A DNA stretch of 64,000 nucleotides, taken from positions 186,001 to 250,000 of the forward strand of contig NZ_LGYN01000001.1 of assembly GCF_001307105.1 (NCBI RefSeq). Reading direction: 5' to 3'. The translations under genes and the position numbers were made by a program. Shown in pieces: positions 39,348-49,897 of the stretch; the stretch's first letter is position 1, and the number at the start of each line of letters is the position of its first letter. Source of the DNA: Bacillus australimaris. Its GTDB lineage: Bacteria > Bacillota > Bacilli > Bacillales > Bacillaceae. Below the pieces are notes generated by a model. That model did no database searches, had not been told where the DNA came from, and was given only the letters and a program-made list of their open reading frames with translations.

Positions 39348-40526
39348 TTATGCGTAAGAATGAAGCCCCGCAATCACAAGATTGACAAAGATAAGATTAA
39401 ACATAATAATGGCAAATCCAATCACAGCAAGCCAAGCGGACTTTTCACCATGCCAGCCTCTCGACAAGCGAAGATGAAGGTAAGCTGCATAAAAGAGAAA
39501 CGTAATCAATGCCCATACTTCCTTCGGGTCCCAGCCCCAGAACCTGGTCCACGCAATTTGCGCCCAGATCATTGCAAAGATCAGCCCGCCTAATGCAAAG
39601 ACAGGGAAACCAATAGAAACAGCCCTGTACCCAATTTCATCGACTAAATCTAAGTTCACTTGTTTCACAAGCGGCTGAAGCAGTGCGCTCAGTCGTTTGC
39701 GAATGATCAATCGAATCAGGCCGTATATAACCAGGCCGACGCCAAATGACCATAATACCGTATTGACCTTTCTACCTGAAAAAACAGGCGGCAGGTCAAC
39801 AAACGGCTCCAAACGATCTTGCGTCACAAGTTCGCCTTTATGAGGTCCGACTAGAGCTGGCAGCTCATAGACCATCACACTTTCTTCTTTATTTTTATCG
39901 ATCCAATTAAATGTCGCTTCATATCCTGTCATTCTAAAGATAGACGTGACAGCGATAAATGCAAGTGTCACCACAATCATAAACATGACAAATTCTAAAC
40001 CAAACGTCTTCTTCCCTGGCTTTGTTTGATCCACATGCTTTAACAGAAAGATAACACCCGCTACAAAGCTAATCGCTAAAATGGCTTGGCCGAGTGCTGC
40101 AGTTGTCACGTGAATATAAAGCCAATTACTTTGAAGTGAAGGAATCAGCGGTGAAATATCTGATGGGAACATACTTGCATAGGCAATAATCAATAAAGCA
40201 ATTGGAAGTGTGAATAAACCAAGTACAGACACTTGATACACAAAATATAAAATGATGAATGCAAGCACAAGCATCATGCCAAAAGCAGTAGTGAACTCAA
40301 ATAAATTACTGACTGGTGCATGACCAGACGCTATCCATCTTGAAATAAAATAGCCTAATTGGCTTAAAAAACCGATGATGGTGAGCGTAATGCCGATGAG
40401 TGCCGCCTTATTTTTGCGCGGTCCATCTTCCTTCTTTTTTCCTTTCATGGCACCACCAAAAAAAGGAACTGCCACTAAATAAAATAGAAAAGCTGCAAAT
40501 AACAGATTTTCACTGACTGCCGCCAT
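39348..40526 (-). CDS. resC: Cytochrome c assembly protein ResC (CcsA type)
   Basis: ResC forms the membrane haem-transfer module of system II cytochrome c maturation with ResB. The 392-residue protein has about eight helices. The haem-binding tryptophan-rich signature [11 protein letters not shown] lies near 327-337, and conserved histidines near 138 and 351 flank it. It overlaps resB by 17 nt. The gene order resA-resB-resC-resD-resE is complete in this window. Confidence 0.95.
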   Translation of the reverse strand: MAAVSENLLFAAFLFYLVAVPFFGGAMKGKKKEDGPRKNKAALIGITLTIIGFLSQLGYFISRWIASGHAPVSNLFEFTTAFGMMLVLAFIILYFVYQVSVLGLFTLPIALLIIAYASMFPSDISPLIPSLQSNWLYIHVTTAALGQAILAISFVAGVIFLLKHVDQTKPGKKTFGLEFVMFMIVVTLAFIAVTSIFRMTGYEATFNWIDKNKEESVMVYELPALVGPHKGELVTQDRLEPFVDLPPVFSGRKVNTVLWSFGVGLVIYGLIRLIIRKRLSALLQPLVKQVNLDLVDEIGYRAVSIGFPVFALGGLIFAMIWAQIAWTRFWGWDPKEVWALITFLFYAAYLHLRLSRGWHGEKSAWLAVIGFAIIMFNLIFVNLVIAGLHSYA

Positions 40527-42189
40527 CTAATCCTTCCCCCTTGCTTTTGCTGATACTTGTTGTATCAGGCAGTTCTTTTTGATCAACTGGCTGTTTGATG
40601 CCACTGTCACTCAGTAACACTTTGAGATCAGATTTTAAGCCGAACCAGTTTTTGTTTGTGTGTCCTGCCACAAATACTTTTCCATCCTTTGCCGAAAGCC
40701 AAATTCTTCTGTGCTGCCAATACATCCCCTGCACGACACCAATCATGAAGATAATCCCGCCTACGATAAGCACCCAAAGTGTTAGATCTTTTCTCACAGT
40801 CAATCCTGTGACGTTCTTCGTTTCAACGCGATCAAACTTCATCTTATAAATGTTGTTATCAGAGCCCTCTACTGTCTCTTGAATCGCTACAAAGCTTTTT
40901 TCCCCTTTAGGTTTTTCAGGAGAGATCATTTCAAACACGAAAGCAGGATTGTTCGGATTCCTTGTTTTCGTACTAGGCGTTCCATCATCGTCAAAATAAA
41001 AATCAGGCAGATAGCTCATCACCTTGACTTTGTAACCGCTACCAAGATCATATTCTGACTTGGGCTCCAGCAGATTAATCTTCACCGTTCCAAAAGATTT
41101 TTCTGTATCTTTACGAATCAGCTGAAAGACCATTTGATCGAGTTCATTTTGTTTAAAATCCACTTGATATAATGAGAAATTATCAAACTTTAGCGGTTCG
41201 TTCACTTTGATATCGTGTTCTGTTACCTGCTTCAGCTTAGGCTTTTCACCAAATACAACTTCTCCTTCACGTTTGTACAAGATGGCATCCGTTTTATAGC
41301 TTTTTACCACTTGACCGTCGCCGGCTTTTTCAATAGCATTCTCAAACACTTCTTTTTCATTTCCAGATTCATAGCGATCAATTGAAAACGCATTATTCTT
41401 CAAGAAGTATTGACCATCCGTGCCGGGGATTGGTGCGGTTTCACCTTCTCTGACCCAAAGCGTCTCGTCAACGTACATGCCCGGGACAAAACGGAGCATC
41501 GATCCAATGAGAAAAATGATGAGTCCTATGTGATTGACGTAAGGTCCCCAACGTGAAAAACGACCTTTTTCGGCTAAAATATGTCCATTTTCTTCTCGCA
41601 CGCGGTAACGCTTTTGTTTCATGGCTCTAATGATGCCTTCATATGTATGCTGATCTAACGTTTTGTCTGTCTCACTGAACAGACGCTGCCTTCTCATAAA
41701 GCCTTCTTTTTTGATCACACCTTGGTTTTTGAGTGCTCGATACAGAGGGATAACCCGGTCGAGACTGCAAATGACAAGGGAGATTCCGATTGATGCGATA
41801 AGAGCTAAAAACCACCAAGAATTATAAAGATCATGGAATCCAAGGATGTAATACAGCTTTCCAAACGACCCATATTGCTCTTCATAATAGGTGGAAGCAA
41901 CTGCACCCGGCGGAATAAACCGCTCCTGCGGAAAAATGGTTCCAAGCGAGGATGCAAACAGTGTGATGACAATCAACCACACACCCACTTTAACGGAAGA
42001 AAAAAAGTTCCAGACTTTATCAACAATCGTTTTGTTGTATGTTTGCGAGCGTCTCGCACTGCCGTCATATCTCATATCAAGCAGTTTTGAAGAATTTTTC
42101 TCTTTAGCTGCAATGGGATTCCCGCATGATTCACATAGAACAGTACCGATTGGATTAATATGTCCACATTCGCACTTTACCTCTTTCAT
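40510..42189 (-). CDS. resB: Cytochrome c biogenesis protein ResB (Ccs1 type)
   Basis: ResB carries haem across the membrane with ResC for attachment to apocytochrome c. The 559-residue protein starts with a small zinc-ribbon-like motif (C6, C8, C19 and C22 in [17 protein letters not shown]). Three membrane helices precede a large extracytoplasmic domain (about 240-460), and one closing helix lies near 470-490. The tail is cytoplasmic (DGGSQ). It begins 2 nt after the resA stop. Confidence 0.94.
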   Translation of the reverse strand: MKEVKCECGHINPIGTVLCESCGNPIAAKEKNSSKLLDMRYDGSARRSQTYNKTIVDKVWNFFSSVKVGVWLIVITLFASSLGTIFPQERFIPPGAVASTYYEEQYGSFGKLYYILGFHDLYNSWWFLALIASIGISLVICSLDRVIPLYRALKNQGVIKKEGFMRRQRLFSETDKTLDQHTYEGIIRAMKQKRYRVREENGHILAEKGRFSRWGPYVNHIGLIIFLIGSMLRFVPGMYVDETLWVREGETAPIPGTDGQYFLKNNAFSIDRYESGNEKEVFENAIEKAGDGQVVKSYKTDAILYKREGEVVFGEKPKLKQVTEHDIKVNEPLKFDNFSLYQVDFKQNELDQMVFQLIRKDTEKSFGTVKINLLEPKSEYDLGSGYKVKVMSYLPDFYFDDDGTPSTKTRNPNNPAFVFEMISPEKPKGEKSFVAIQETVEGSDNNIYKMKFDRVETKNVTGLTVRKDLTLWVLIVGGIIFMIGVVQGMYWQHRRIWLSAKDGKVFVAGHTNKNWFGLKSDLKVLLSDSGIKQPVDQKELPDTTSISKSKGEGLDGGSQ

Positions 42190-42190
42190 T

Positions 42191-42721
42191 CTATGACCCC
42201 TTTGGTTTAATCAAATTCATATATTCATAGACATTACGTTCTGTCATGGTTCCCTTTATGACTTTGATTACCTTGCCTTCAGGATTAATTAAAAATGTGG
42301 TTGGCAGCGGCGTAATATCATATGCCTCTGTCACTTGACGATCTTTGTCCATGGCAACAGGAAAATTCACGCCATAGGATTCCATAAAATTCTTCACGGC
42401 AATATTTGATTCCCCAACATTGACTGCAACAATTTCCACACCGCGATCCTTGAACACTTCATATTGATTCGCCATATACGGGAATTCTTGCTTACATGGA
42501 CCACACCATGTACCCCAAAAATTAAGAAAGACGCCTTTGCCTTTTAAGTCCTTTAATTCAATCCGATCCCCATCCACAGATTGAAGGACAAAATTTGGCG
42601 CAATAGATCCTTCTTTGACTCGATCCTGTTTGGCAAATACTGAGTTATACATTGTATAACATAGCGCTGCAAGCATCACGAGGAGAATGCCCGTCCGTAT
42701 GAAAAACCGCCTTTTTTTCAT
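42191..42721 (-). CDS. resA: Extracytoplasmic thioredoxin ResA
   Basis: ResA reduces the haem-binding cysteines of apocytochrome c. ATG 42721 gives 176 residues, matching the family; the frame to 42790 is rejected. An N-terminal signal-anchor (about 8-28) leads to a thioredoxin fold with active site WCGPC near 76-80 and a conserved cis-proline in PLPTTFL. Glutamate near 83 (KQEFPY) belongs to the ResA-specific pocket. It is first of the res operon. Confidence 0.95.
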   Translation of the reverse strand: MKKRRFFIRTGILLVMLAALCYTMYNSVFAKQDRVKEGSIAPNFVLQSVDGDRIELKDLKGKGVFLNFWGTWCGPCKQEFPYMANQYEVFKDRGVEIVAVNVGESNIAVKNFMESYGVNFPVAMDKDRQVTEAYDITPLPTTFLINPEGKVIKVIKGTMTERNVYEYMNLIKPKGS

Positions 42722-42811
42722 CTGAAGTACCCCTTCCCCATAGACATTCAGGTAAATTATAGCATTCTCCTTCTTTTGATGCTTCTTCATTTTTTGAAGT
42801 TTATGTGAAAG

Positions 42812-43546
42812 TTAAAAAGCGCTTTTCCCATGATCCGCAAGTGCTCTCAGGCGCTTTACTTCATGCGGAGACAATTCTCTGCGGTCTCCTGGTCTCATGC
42901 CTTCAATATGAAGGAACGAGTATTGCTCCCTTTTTAGCTTTAACACATCATGACCAATCGCTTCAAACATGCGGCGCACTTGTCTGTTTCTGCCTTCATG
43001 AATGGTTAATTGAACAATACAAGTTTGCTTTCGTTTATCAATAGAAAGCATTTTCGCACGAGCAGGAGCTGTCTTTTTATGATCTAGCATGATCCCTTTC
43101 TCTAACTTTCTGATCAGCTCCTTAGAAGGAATGCCTTTTAGCTTCGCTGCATACGTTTTGTCAATTTCATATTTAGGGTGCATAAGCTTATGGGCAAATT
43201 CACCGTCATTTGTAATCAAAATCAAACCGCTCGTATCATAATCTAACCGTCCGATCGGATAAAGGCGCTGCGGGACATCATCAAAGAAGTCTGTGACGAC
43301 CTTACGTCCTTTATCATCCTCGGCAGCAGAAATGACGCCGCGCGGTTTATAAAGCATAAAGTAAACTGGTTCTTCTCTTTCAAGCTTTAATCCATTGACT
43401 TCAATTTTATCTGAAGAGCCCACCTTCACTCCGAGCTCTGTTACTGTTTGACCATTAACGGTAACTCGTCCTTCTTTAATTAATTCTTCAGCCTTTCGCC
43501 TAGAAGCGACGCCGGCATGTGCAATTACTTTCTGTAAACGTTCCAT
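42812..43546 (-). CDS. rluB: 23S rRNA pseudouridine synthase RluB
   Basis: RluB modifies uridine in 23S rRNA near position 2633 (B. subtilis numbering). The 244-residue protein has an N-terminal S4 RNA-binding domain (about 1-60, MERLQKVIAHAGVASRRKAE). The catalytic domain's Asp lies in GRLDYDTSGL near 99-108, and HEGRNRQVRRM is near 183. It lies about 90 nt upstream of resA. In B. subtilis it was called ypuL. Confidence 0.95.
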   Translation of the reverse strand: MERLQKVIAHAGVASRRKAEELIKEGRVTVNGQTVTELGVKVGSSDKIEVNGLKLEREEPVYFMLYKPRGVISAAEDDKGRKVVTDFFDDVPQRLYPIGRLDYDTSGLILITNDGEFAHKLMHPKYEIDKTYAAKLKGIPSKELIRKLEKGIMLDHKKTAPARAKMLSIDKRKQTCIVQLTIHEGRNRQVRRMFEAIGHDVLKLKREQYSFLHIEGMRPGDRRELSPHEVKRLRALADHGKSAF

Positions 43547-43667
43547 TTGTCTTTCACCTCATGTACTATCTTACTTGCTTGACTTAAAACAAACAAGCAT
43601 TCGTGGAAAAATAAGCGTATCGTCTGTCTAATTTCAGCTAAAAAGTGATTTTCCATCCATGAAATAC

Positions 43668-43689
43668 AAAAAAGCGCCTGATTAGACGC
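43668..43689 (-). terminator. Short terminator at the end of spmB
   Basis: GCGTCT-aatc-AGGCGC stem with one G-U pair, then six T on the minus strand. The spmB stop TAA is in the loop. It closes the dacB-spmA-spmB unit. Confidence 0.75.
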
Positions 43690-44218
43690 CGCTAAATAAC
43701 AAACTGACAATAATCACAGATGCAATGACACCAATGAGATCTGCTAACAGACCTACTTTCAGCGCATCTCCCATTTTTTTAATCCCGACTGCTCCAAAAT
43801 AGACCGTTAAAATATAAAGAGTCGTATCTGTTGACCCTTGCATGACAGCCGCAAGCTGGCCAATAAAAGAATCTGGACCATAGGTTGCAATCAAGTCTGA
43901 CGTCATCCCAAGTGCAGCCGTTCCTGATATCGGGCGAATAAACGCAAGCGGCACCACTTCTGCCGGGAAGCCAATCGCTGTAAAGACGGGTTTTAACAGC
44001 CCCATGACAAAGTCAAGCGCACCTGATGCACGGAATATGGTAATGGCCACAAGCATGCCGACTAAATAGGGAATGATTGAAAAGGCAATTTGAATGCCCT
44101 CTTTCCCTCCTTCTACAAATGTTTCATAGGTTGGTACCTTTTTAATGGTTCCCGCAATTAAAATCCCTGCGATGATCAGTGGAATCAAAGCAAGTGACAG
44201 CCAATTAATAAATGCCAC
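43682..44218 (-). CDS. spmB: Spore maturation protein SpmB
   Basis: SpmB, with SpmA, is needed for full spore core dehydration and heat resistance. The GTG at 44218, after GGGGGTGATC, gives 178 residues, equal to B. subtilis. The longer frame overlaps spmA by more than 50 nt and is rejected. It has about four to five membrane helices and a gate-like motif (IRPISGTAALGMTSD near 94). Motifs of this kind occur in nucleoside-transporter-related proteins. Confidence 0.94.
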   Translation of the reverse strand: MAFINWLSLALIPLIIAGILIAGTIKKVPTYETFVEGGKEGIQIAFSIIPYLVGMLVAITIFRASGALDFVMGLLKPVFTAIGFPAEVVPLAFIRPISGTAALGMTSDLIATYGPDSFIGQLAAVMQGSTDTTLYILTVYFGAVGIKKMGDALKVGLLADLIGVIASVIIVSLLFSGV

Positions 44219-44222
44219 AAGA

Positions 44223-44810
44223 TCACCCCCGCCTGCTTCTGCGATAGTGGAAATAACGATCAATGATAATTGCACCGATTCCTGAAATGAGTGTCGCCAA
44301 AATGGTTGGTCCTACAATGTCTGTCGGCTGATCTGCGCCATAGGTCATTCTAATGGCAATGACGGTTGTAGGCACAAGTGTGATAGAGGATGTGTTGACC
44401 GCTAAAAATGTAATCATAGACCGGCTTGCCTCATTTTTCCCACCGTTTAATGCTTTCATCTGCTCCATCGCCTTAATCCCAAGCGGTGTAGCGGCATTTC
44501 CGAGACCAAAGAAATTCGCCATCAGATTGGACAAAATATATCCCATCGCTGGATGGTTAGGCGGAACATCCGGAAATAGCTTTGAAATAAATGGGCGGCA
44601 CAATTTACTAAAGAAATTTAACAGACCTGCCTCTTCTGCAATCTTCATTAGACCGAGCCAAAAAACAAGGACACTAATTAGACCAATTGAAATGGTAACC
44701 GCTTCTTTTGAGCCCTTAAAGACAGCCTCGTTCACTTCCTGCATCGTTCCATTAAACATCGCATAGACAAGACCGATGACAGTGAGAAACACCCAAATTA
44801 AATTGACCAT
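44223..44810 (-). CDS. spmA: Spore maturation protein SpmA
   Basis: The membrane partner of SpmB, 195 residues with about five helices. Conserved segments are [20 protein letters not shown] and [20 protein letters not shown] (near 92-111). It overlaps the end of dacB by 13 nt and is followed by spmB after 4 nt. All three should be read from the SigE promoter upstream of dacB in the mother cell. Confidence 0.95.
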   Translation of the reverse strand: MVNLIWVFLTVIGLVYAMFNGTMQEVNEAVFKGSKEAVTISIGLISVLVFWLGLMKIAEEAGLLNFFSKLCRPFISKLFPDVPPNHPAMGYILSNLMANFFGLGNAATPLGIKAMEQMKALNGGKNEASRSMITFLAVNTSSITLVPTTVIAIRMTYGADQPTDIVGPTILATLISGIGAIIIDRYFHYRRSRRG

Positions 44811-45958
44811 GAAGATCCGCCTATAGATGTCTGAAAGACAGACTTAAACATTTCTTGAAAGCTTTTTTGAGGCATGCGGTTTCGTTTATTTTCATAAAAA
44901 ATCGGGACTTGCTCGATCACCTTTCCATCTAATATAAACGTCATTTTCCCAACAACATCTGGGATGGCTTCGGCGTTTTTTTTCCATTTCTTTTTAGGAG
45001 TGAGCATTTCCGTTTCAATTTCGACAAGTTTTTTCTCATCTTCATTTAAAAAATAGTCCACATCACGCTTGATAAACGCTTTTTTTTCATAAAAGGTTCC
45101 TTTTAACGAAGCAAGCCTTCCTTTTTCAGCAAGTACATACGTTTTGTAGTGATCAAATGCATACTCGAACATAGAGATATGATCCTTCCAGTCATCCGGC
45201 GCATTTATGGTCACAGCGATCAGCTCAGCATCCCCTTTTGCAGCTGTAGAAACGAGTGTCCGTTTTGCAAGTTTTGTATATCCTGTTTTTCCTCCAGTAG
45301 AATACTCATATAAACCGGTGAGCAGCTTGTTTTTATTTTTCCAATAGCCTTCCATTGTCTTTGCTTTATAAAAGGTCGTGCCGGCGATTTTTTGATATTG
45401 TTTATGCTCCATTGCGTATTTTGTTAGAATGGCCATGTCATAAGCTGATGAATAGTGATTTTTATGATCATCTAGTCCGTGTGGATTTTGAAAATTCGTA
45501 TTCTTCATTCCTAGTTCAGCTGCCTTTTGATTCATCATAAAAATAAAGCCTTCTAAGCTGCCGCCAACATGCTCTGCAATGGCAACAGCTGCATCATTTC
45601 CAGAACGCAGCATAAGCCCATACGTCAAATCTTCTAAGCTTACCTTCTGCCCTTCCTTCAAATAAATGGATGAGCCCTCCGCTTGAATCGCGTGTTTTGA
45701 TACTTTGACGGTGTCTTTCATTTTTCCTGATTCAATGGCTAATACAGCCGTCATAATTTTTGTAATACTAGCGATTCTTCTTTTTTCATGCTCGTCCTTT
45801 CCAAATAGGACTCTGCCTGACTGTCCATCTATTAAAATGGCACTTCTTGCACTCACTGATAATGATGATCTATCTGCTTTGGCATGTGAGGAAAAAGGCA
45901 GTAAGAGTGTAAATAGAAGAAGGACTGCTGTTCCAATTTTTAAATAGGGCATGTTCAT
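44798..45958 (-). CDS. dacB: Sporulation D-alanyl-D-alanine carboxypeptidase DacB (PBP5*)
   Basis: DacB trims peptide side chains of the spore cortex and so controls cross-linking. The 386-residue protein has a signal peptide (about 1-28, ending SHAKA) and the penicillin-binding motifs SITK (near 64-67), SGN (near 119-121) and KTGYTK (near 223). The C-terminal domain ends in an amphipathic helix ([17 protein letters not shown]) for membrane binding. A SigE-type promoter lies about 25-55 nt upstream. Confidence 0.95.
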   Translation of the reverse strand: MNMPYLKIGTAVLLLFTLLLPFSSHAKADRSSLSVSARSAILIDGQSGRVLFGKDEHEKRRIASITKIMTAVLAIESGKMKDTVKVSKHAIQAEGSSIYLKEGQKVSLEDLTYGLMLRSGNDAAVAIAEHVGGSLEGFIFMMNQKAAELGMKNTNFQNPHGLDDHKNHYSSAYDMAILTKYAMEHKQYQKIAGTTFYKAKTMEGYWKNKNKLLTGLYEYSTGGKTGYTKLAKRTLVSTAAKGDAELIAVTINAPDDWKDHISMFEYAFDHYKTYVLAEKGRLASLKGTFYEKKAFIKRDVDYFLNEDEKKLVEIETEMLTPKKKWKKNAEAIPDVVGKMTFILDGKVIEQVPIFYENKRNRMPQKSFQEMFKSVFQTSIGGSSWSI

Positions 45959-45981
45959 TCACGTCCTTGTCCGTTTTGTAC

Positions 45982-46011
45982 AAGTGTATGCACGGCTGAA
46001 AAAGTTATGAT
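45982..46011 (-). promoter_or_regulatory. SigE promoter of dacB-spmA-spmB
   Basis: ATCATAAC, 13 nt and CATACACTT on the minus strand. The -10 is near consensus and the -35 keeps ATA, in line with mother-cell expression of dacB. Confidence 0.65.
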
Positions 46012-46021
46012 GCCTCGTCCA

Positions 46022-46054
46022 TAAAAAAGCGCCTCTACAAAGTAGAGACGCTTC
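46022..46054 (-). terminator. Intrinsic terminator after ypuI
   Basis: AAGCGTCTCTAC-ttt-GTAGAGGCGCTT stem followed by six T on the minus strand. Confidence 0.88.
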
Positions 46055-46065
46055 TTAAAACTTAC

Positions 46066-46545
46066 TTATACCATTTTCATTTGCGGATGAGATGTCGTAT
46101 ATTCCAGCTCTTCTCTCATCGCTAAAAAATCCTTTTCTAATGAAGAAAATAATTGTTTGATATCCGGGGATACTTCATGGTGAAAAACAATGCTGCTTTT
46201 TCCTGTATAAGCCGAACGGCTGTCTTCGTACCATGTATCCTTTTTCGGCGTAAAAAATTCTTCAATACATTGATGATAAATACGGTGAAGCATCTGCTGT
46301 GCGGCTTGCTGCGGGAATGTCTGCTGCTGCCTTATTTTCTGACAAACTGCTGCTGCATCCTCGCTATACACTGCAAGCTTCCGTAATGTACTTAATATGT
46401 CACAATAATAGGCTTCCGCTTCGGGGTTTAATCGTTTCAAGCTTGATAAGGTGGCTTCGTTCAGAAAACCATTCATTTCAATTGCAACCTTTGATAAAAA
46501 GACGCCTGCTTGATCAACTTGAGCCTTTACATTCATATGTGCCAT
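46066..46545 (-). CDS. ypuI: DUF3907 protein YpuI
   Basis: A 159-residue soluble, mainly helical protein with no signal or membrane helix. The middle segment IYHQCIEEFFTPKKDTWYED is the most distinctive. Its place between scpB and dacB and its length fit YpuI. The start is the first ATG of MAHMNVKAQ; GGGGAAGGT lies a little farther upstream than usual. Function is unknown. Confidence 0.72.
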   Translation of the reverse strand: MAHMNVKAQVDQAGVFLSKVAIEMNGFLNEATLSSLKRLNPEAEAYYCDILSTLRKLAVYSEDAAAVCQKIRQQQTFPQQAAQQMLHRIYHQCIEEFFTPKKDTWYEDSRSAYTGKSSIVFHHEVSPDIKQLFSSLEKDFLAMREELEYTTSHPQMKMV

Positions 46546-46596
46546 TTGTTTCTTGTTTACCTTCCCCTCATGGCTTTGTCACCATTTTATCTTTCA

Positions 46597-46628
46597 TCAA
46601 AAGATTTTAGACCTAAAATCTTTTTTAT
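46597..46628. terminator. Palindrome after scpB
   Basis: AAAAGATTTTAG-AC-CTAAAATCTTTT is a perfect AT-rich palindrome between scpB and ypuI. The T run is better in the plus direction. It may work as a weak minus-strand terminator or as a processing site. Confidence 0.5.
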
Positions 46629-46658
46629 ATTTTATCATATGTTTTTCCTTCTTTTGAA

Positions 46659-47252
46659 CTATTTTATATCTTCAAATGTTTGATTGAAGTTTTCAAAAAA
46701 TAGATCAGCCTCTTCTTGTACACCATCTGCTTCCACATTCTCTGGAAGAGGCGGTAATTCATCTAAGGCTTTTAAACCAAATTGCTCTAAAAAGGTAGGG
46801 GTTGTCCCATAAAGAATTGCTCGTCCCGGGCCATCAGCTCGGCCAACTTCACATAGCAGTGCTTTGGCTACTAAGCTATGAAGCACACGCTCTGATTTGA
46901 CGCCTCTGATCTCCTCTACCTCACTGCGTGTAATCGGCTGTTTATAAGAAACAATTGCAAGCACCTCAAGCGCTGCCTGCGACAAACCTTTGGATGGTGT
47001 TTCGACCAATTTTTTTAAATAAATACTGTATTCTTTTTTCGTCAGCAGCATATATGAATCTGCATATTCAATGAGCTCGATCCCTCGTTCTTGTTTTTGG
47101 TATTCTTCCTTTACGGCAGACATAATGTCGAGTAATACCGACTCATCTACCTCAAGAACAGACATGAGCTGTTTTCTTGTTAAGCCTTCGTCACCTGCTG
47201 CATAAAGCAGCGCTTCTAAGATGGCTTTCCAATTCACGATATCAAGCGTCAT
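46659..47252 (-). CDS. scpB: Condensin accessory protein ScpB
   Basis: ScpB binds ScpA as a dimer within the SMC-ScpAB complex for chromosome organisation. ATG 47252 ([12 protein letters not shown]) gives 197 residues, the B. subtilis length. Two winged-helix domains are present (about 1-80 and 90-165). The second contains [20 protein letters not shown] and [11 protein letters not shown]. It overlaps scpA by 11 nt. Confidence 0.95.
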   Translation of the reverse strand: MTLDIVNWKAILEALLYAAGDEGLTRKQLMSVLEVDESVLLDIMSAVKEEYQKQERGIELIEYADSYMLLTKKEYSIYLKKLVETPSKGLSQAALEVLAIVSYKQPITRSEVEEIRGVKSERVLHSLVAKALLCEVGRADGPGRAILYGTTPTFLEQFGLKALDELPPLPENVEADGVQEEADLFFENFNQTFEDIK

Positions 47253-48000
47253 GAATCGTTTCACTCCCTATGATATAAATGTCTTCAAAGTTCCCTTCCT
47301 GCTCTAGCATGATTTGATGACTTTTCATCAATTCGAGAACAGCAAGAAACGTCACGACAAGGTGTTCCTTTTGATCATGTTGAAATAGAGTCATGAAATT
47401 GGTCCGCTTTTTTGTTTTTCTTAAATGGTTCATAATCTCATTCATTTTGTCTTCAATCGGGATTTCTTGTCTTGTAATCTTTGATGGTGCTGGTTTCGTT
47501 ATTTTCTTTCGGTTTAATACCTTTTGGAACGCACCTAACATATCATACACCGTTACGTGTAAATTTGTGTCCTTCGCTTCTGATTCTTTTGCAAATTCGC
47601 TTAAATCACTCGGTGGTTTTGTAAAGGCATTTTGCCTTTCTTCTTCGCGCTCCTTCAGTTCTTGTGCTGCATTTTTATATTTGCGGTATTCAATCAATTT
47701 GCCAATCAGCTCTTCTCGAGGGTCCTCTTCCTCTTCGAGCAGGTCTTCATCAAACAGCTCCTCCTCTTGTTTTGGAAGAAGCATTCTGCTTTTAATACTG
47801 AGAAGGGTTGCGGCCATGACCAAGTATTCACTCGCAACATCGAGCTCAAGCTCCCTCATCGTGTGAACATATAATAAATACTGCTCCGTAATTTTAGCGA
47901 CGGGAATATCATAAATATCAATTTCCAACCGGTTGATTAAATGTAAAAGTAAGTCCAAAGGACCCTCGAACGAATCTATTTTCACCTGATATTCCAGCAT
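47242..48000 (-). CDS. scpA: Condensin kleisin subunit ScpA
   Basis: ScpA is the kleisin that bridges SMC heads. ATG 48000 ([20 protein letters not shown]) gives 252 residues. The N-terminal SMC-neck domain includes the motif [13 protein letters not shown] strongly acidic stretch (near 90-105) and a flexible linker follow. The C-terminal winged helix (about 195-252, [15 protein letters not shown]) binds the SMC head. The frame to 48042 lacks family support. Confidence 0.95.
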   Translation of the reverse strand: MLEYQVKIDSFEGPLDLLLHLINRLEIDIYDIPVAKITEQYLLYVHTMRELELDVASEYLVMAATLLSIKSRMLLPKQEEELFDEDLLEEEEDPREELIGKLIEYRKYKNAAQELKEREEERQNAFTKPPSDLSEFAKESEAKDTNLHVTVYDMLGAFQKVLNRKKITKPAPSKITRQEIPIEDKMNEIMNHLRKTKKRTNFMTLFQHDQKEHLVVTFLAVLELMKSHQIMLEQEGNFEDIYIIGSETIHDA

Positions 48001-48140
48001 CTTTTTCTCACCATTTCTACTGTCTTCTAAGTACCGTTTCACCGGCTAACCTTTAGTATAAGACAGGATAAAGCTCTCGTCCAATATAATTTCGGCCATG
48101 ATGTCCTAGGCAAATCAAGAAAAACAGTGGATTCGCCCAT

Positions 48141-48168
48141 ACCAATGAGGGCATTTATACATAGAATA
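48141..48168 (+). promoter_or_regulatory. SigK promoter of the YjcZ-type gene
   Basis: AC (48141-48142), a 17-nt spacer and CATAGAATA (CATANNNTA) match the SigK consensus exactly, about 40 nt before the small gene. Confidence 0.65.
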
Positions 48169-48209
48169 CCATTGTAATCAGAACTGATGAAAAAGGAGGC
48201 CGTATCATT

Positions 48210-48302
48210 ATGGGAGATGGCTATAACTTTGGCGGAGGATTCGCGCTTATTGTCGTGCTTTTCATCTTGCTGATCATCGTTGGCGCGGCTTGGGTTTATT
48301 AA
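48210..48302 (+). CDS. YjcZ-family sporulation peptide
   Basis: A 30-residue peptide, MGDGYNFGGG followed by a hydrophobic helix FALIVVLFILLIIVGAAWVY. The pattern Gly/Tyr-rich start then FALIVVLFILLIIVGA is that of the YjcZ/SscA type of small spore proteins. AAAGGAGGCC precedes the ATG. A SigK-type promoter upstream and a strong terminator downstream make it a complete one-gene unit. It is likely a membrane- or coat-associated peptide made late in the mother cell. The individual name is not certain. Confidence 0.85.
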   Translation: MGDGYNFGGGFALIVVLFILLIIVGAAWVY

Positions 48303-48307
48303 AGAAA

Positions 48308-48342
48308 CAGAGCGTCCTTTCACGAAGGGACGCTCTTTCTTC
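48308..48342 (+). terminator. Intrinsic terminator after the YjcZ-type gene
   Basis: GAGCGTCCCTT-type stem: GAGCGTCCTTTC-acg-AAGGGACGCTC with a T-rich tail on the plus strand. Confidence 0.85.
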
Positions 48343-48390
48343 TTTTCTTTTCGATATGTTAGACTGAGAGTGGAAAAGGAGATGACCGCT

Positions 48391-48915
48391 GTGTATCCTG
48401 ACGCGTACGTGGCTTTTTTACACGAATTTCATACGACAAGAGATTATTTTGAGTGTCATGAAATTCTTGAGGAATATTGGAAGGAAGATCCCCCTGAGCA
48501 GCGCAAAGAATATTGGGTTGGGCTCATTCAGCTCGCTGTTGCCTTGTATCATCAAAGACGGGGAAATGGAAAAGGAGCAAAACGGCTCATTTCAAACAGT
48601 CTTCATTTGTTAGAAGCAAACCGTCCCGTATTATCGAATCTTGGTCTGGACGATGAGGCATTTCTGATGCTTCTGAGAACACTAAAGAAGAAAATGGATG
48701 AAGACATGCCTTACAAAAGTGTGATGCTGCCAATCAAGGATGAAGCGCTGCTTTCTTTATGCCAAGAAATGGCCCAAAAAGAAGGACTGCTCTTTGGACA
48801 GGAAAGCAACTTATCCCATATTTTTTTAATCGAAAAACATAGACTCCGTGACCGGACAGATGTATTGCTTGAACGAAAAAAACAAATCGAACGTAAAAAA
48901 AGCAGAGGATTGTAG
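48391..48915 (+). CDS. ypuF: DUF309 protein YpuF
   Basis: A 174-residue soluble helical protein. The GTG at 48391 is chosen because AAAAGGAG lies 9 nt upstream; the in-frame ATG at 48382 directly abuts that site. The DUF309 signature HTTRDYFECHEILEEYWKED is at about 13-32, followed by LIQLAVALYHQRRGN, a metal-binding-like helical pattern with conserved H and E. The basic C-terminus (KKQIERKKSRGL) is species-variable. Function is unknown. It lies between scpA and the rib operon, as in B. subtilis. Confidence 0.8.
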   Translation: MYPDAYVAFLHEFHTTRDYFECHEILEEYWKEDPPEQRKEYWVGLIQLAVALYHQRRGNGKGAKRLISNSLHLLEANRPVLSNLGLDDEAFLMLLRTLKKKMDEDMPYKSVMLPIKDEALLSLCQEMAQKEGLLFGQESNLSHIFLIEKHRLRDRTDVLLERKKQIERKKSRGL

Positions 48916-48930
48916 CCTCTGCTTTTACAT
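48894..48930. terminator. Bidirectional terminator between ypuF and ribT
   Basis: AAAAGCAGAGG-attgta-GCCTCTGCTTTT serves convergent ypuF (+) and ribT (-). The ypuF TAG lies in the loop, and a seven-T run follows on the minus side. Confidence 0.88.
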
Positions 48931-48939
48931 GTGTGATAT

Positions 48940-49302
<363 letters not shown>

Positions 49303-49406
49303 TCAATATTCAAATTATCCTAATGTCCAGCAAATGTCTCATGAATCATTTGCTCATCACACATTATAAACATTTTTATATCGTTTTTAAACTCTTTTTC
49401 ACTAAA

Positions 49407-49871
49407 TTAAGAAAACGTTCGATTTAGATTCGCCATTTCAATAGCAGCTGCAGCCGATTCACTGCCTTTATTACCAGCTTTTGTACCAGCTCTTTCAATG
49501 GCTTGTTCAATGGATTCTGTTGTCAGTACACCAAAGATAATCGGTACCCCTGTTGACATAGCACTTTGAGCAATTCCTTTAGCAGCTTCATTACAAACGT
49601 AATCATAGTGAGTTGTTGCACCCCGGATCACGGTTCCAAGTGTAATGACCGCATCGTATTTATTCGTTTCCGCTAATTTTTTAGCCATGTACGGAATTTC
49701 AAATGCACCTGGTACCCACACGACATCAATATCGTCACCGTTTGCTCCGTGTCTGAGCAATGTATCTTCTGCTCCATCTAACAGTTTACTTGTAATAAAG
49801 TCATTAAATCTCGCTACGACGATTGCAAATTTTAGTCCTTCTGCTACTACATGCCCTTGTATTGTATTCAT
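49407..49871 (-). CDS. ribH: 6,7-dimethyl-8-ribityllumazine synthase
   Basis: RibH condenses 5-amino-6-ribitylaminouracil with dihydroxybutanone phosphate. The 154-residue protein shows the substrate-binding motifs VARFNDFI near 19, [13 protein letters not shown] near 54 and [14 protein letters not shown] near 79-92 (His near 88 as the catalytic base). ATG 49871 follows AAAGGATGATC, 26 nt from the ribB stop. One of its two substrates comes from the branch whose enzymes are missing from this operon. Confidence 0.96.
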   Translation of the reverse strand: MNTIQGHVVAEGLKFAIVVARFNDFITSKLLDGAEDTLLRHGANGDDIDVVWVPGAFEIPYMAKKLAETNKYDAVITLGTVIRGATTHYDYVCNEAAKGIAQSAMSTGVPIIFGVLTTESIEQAIERAGTKAGNKGSESAAAAIEMANLNRTFS

Positions 49872-49897
49872 ATGTTGATCATCCTTTTTTGTGATTT

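Noticed and set aside
49872..49897. Frameshifted GTP cyclohydrolase II after ribB
   Set aside because: Only 26 nt separate ribB from ribH, with a normal ribosome site, so there is no room for a decayed domain.
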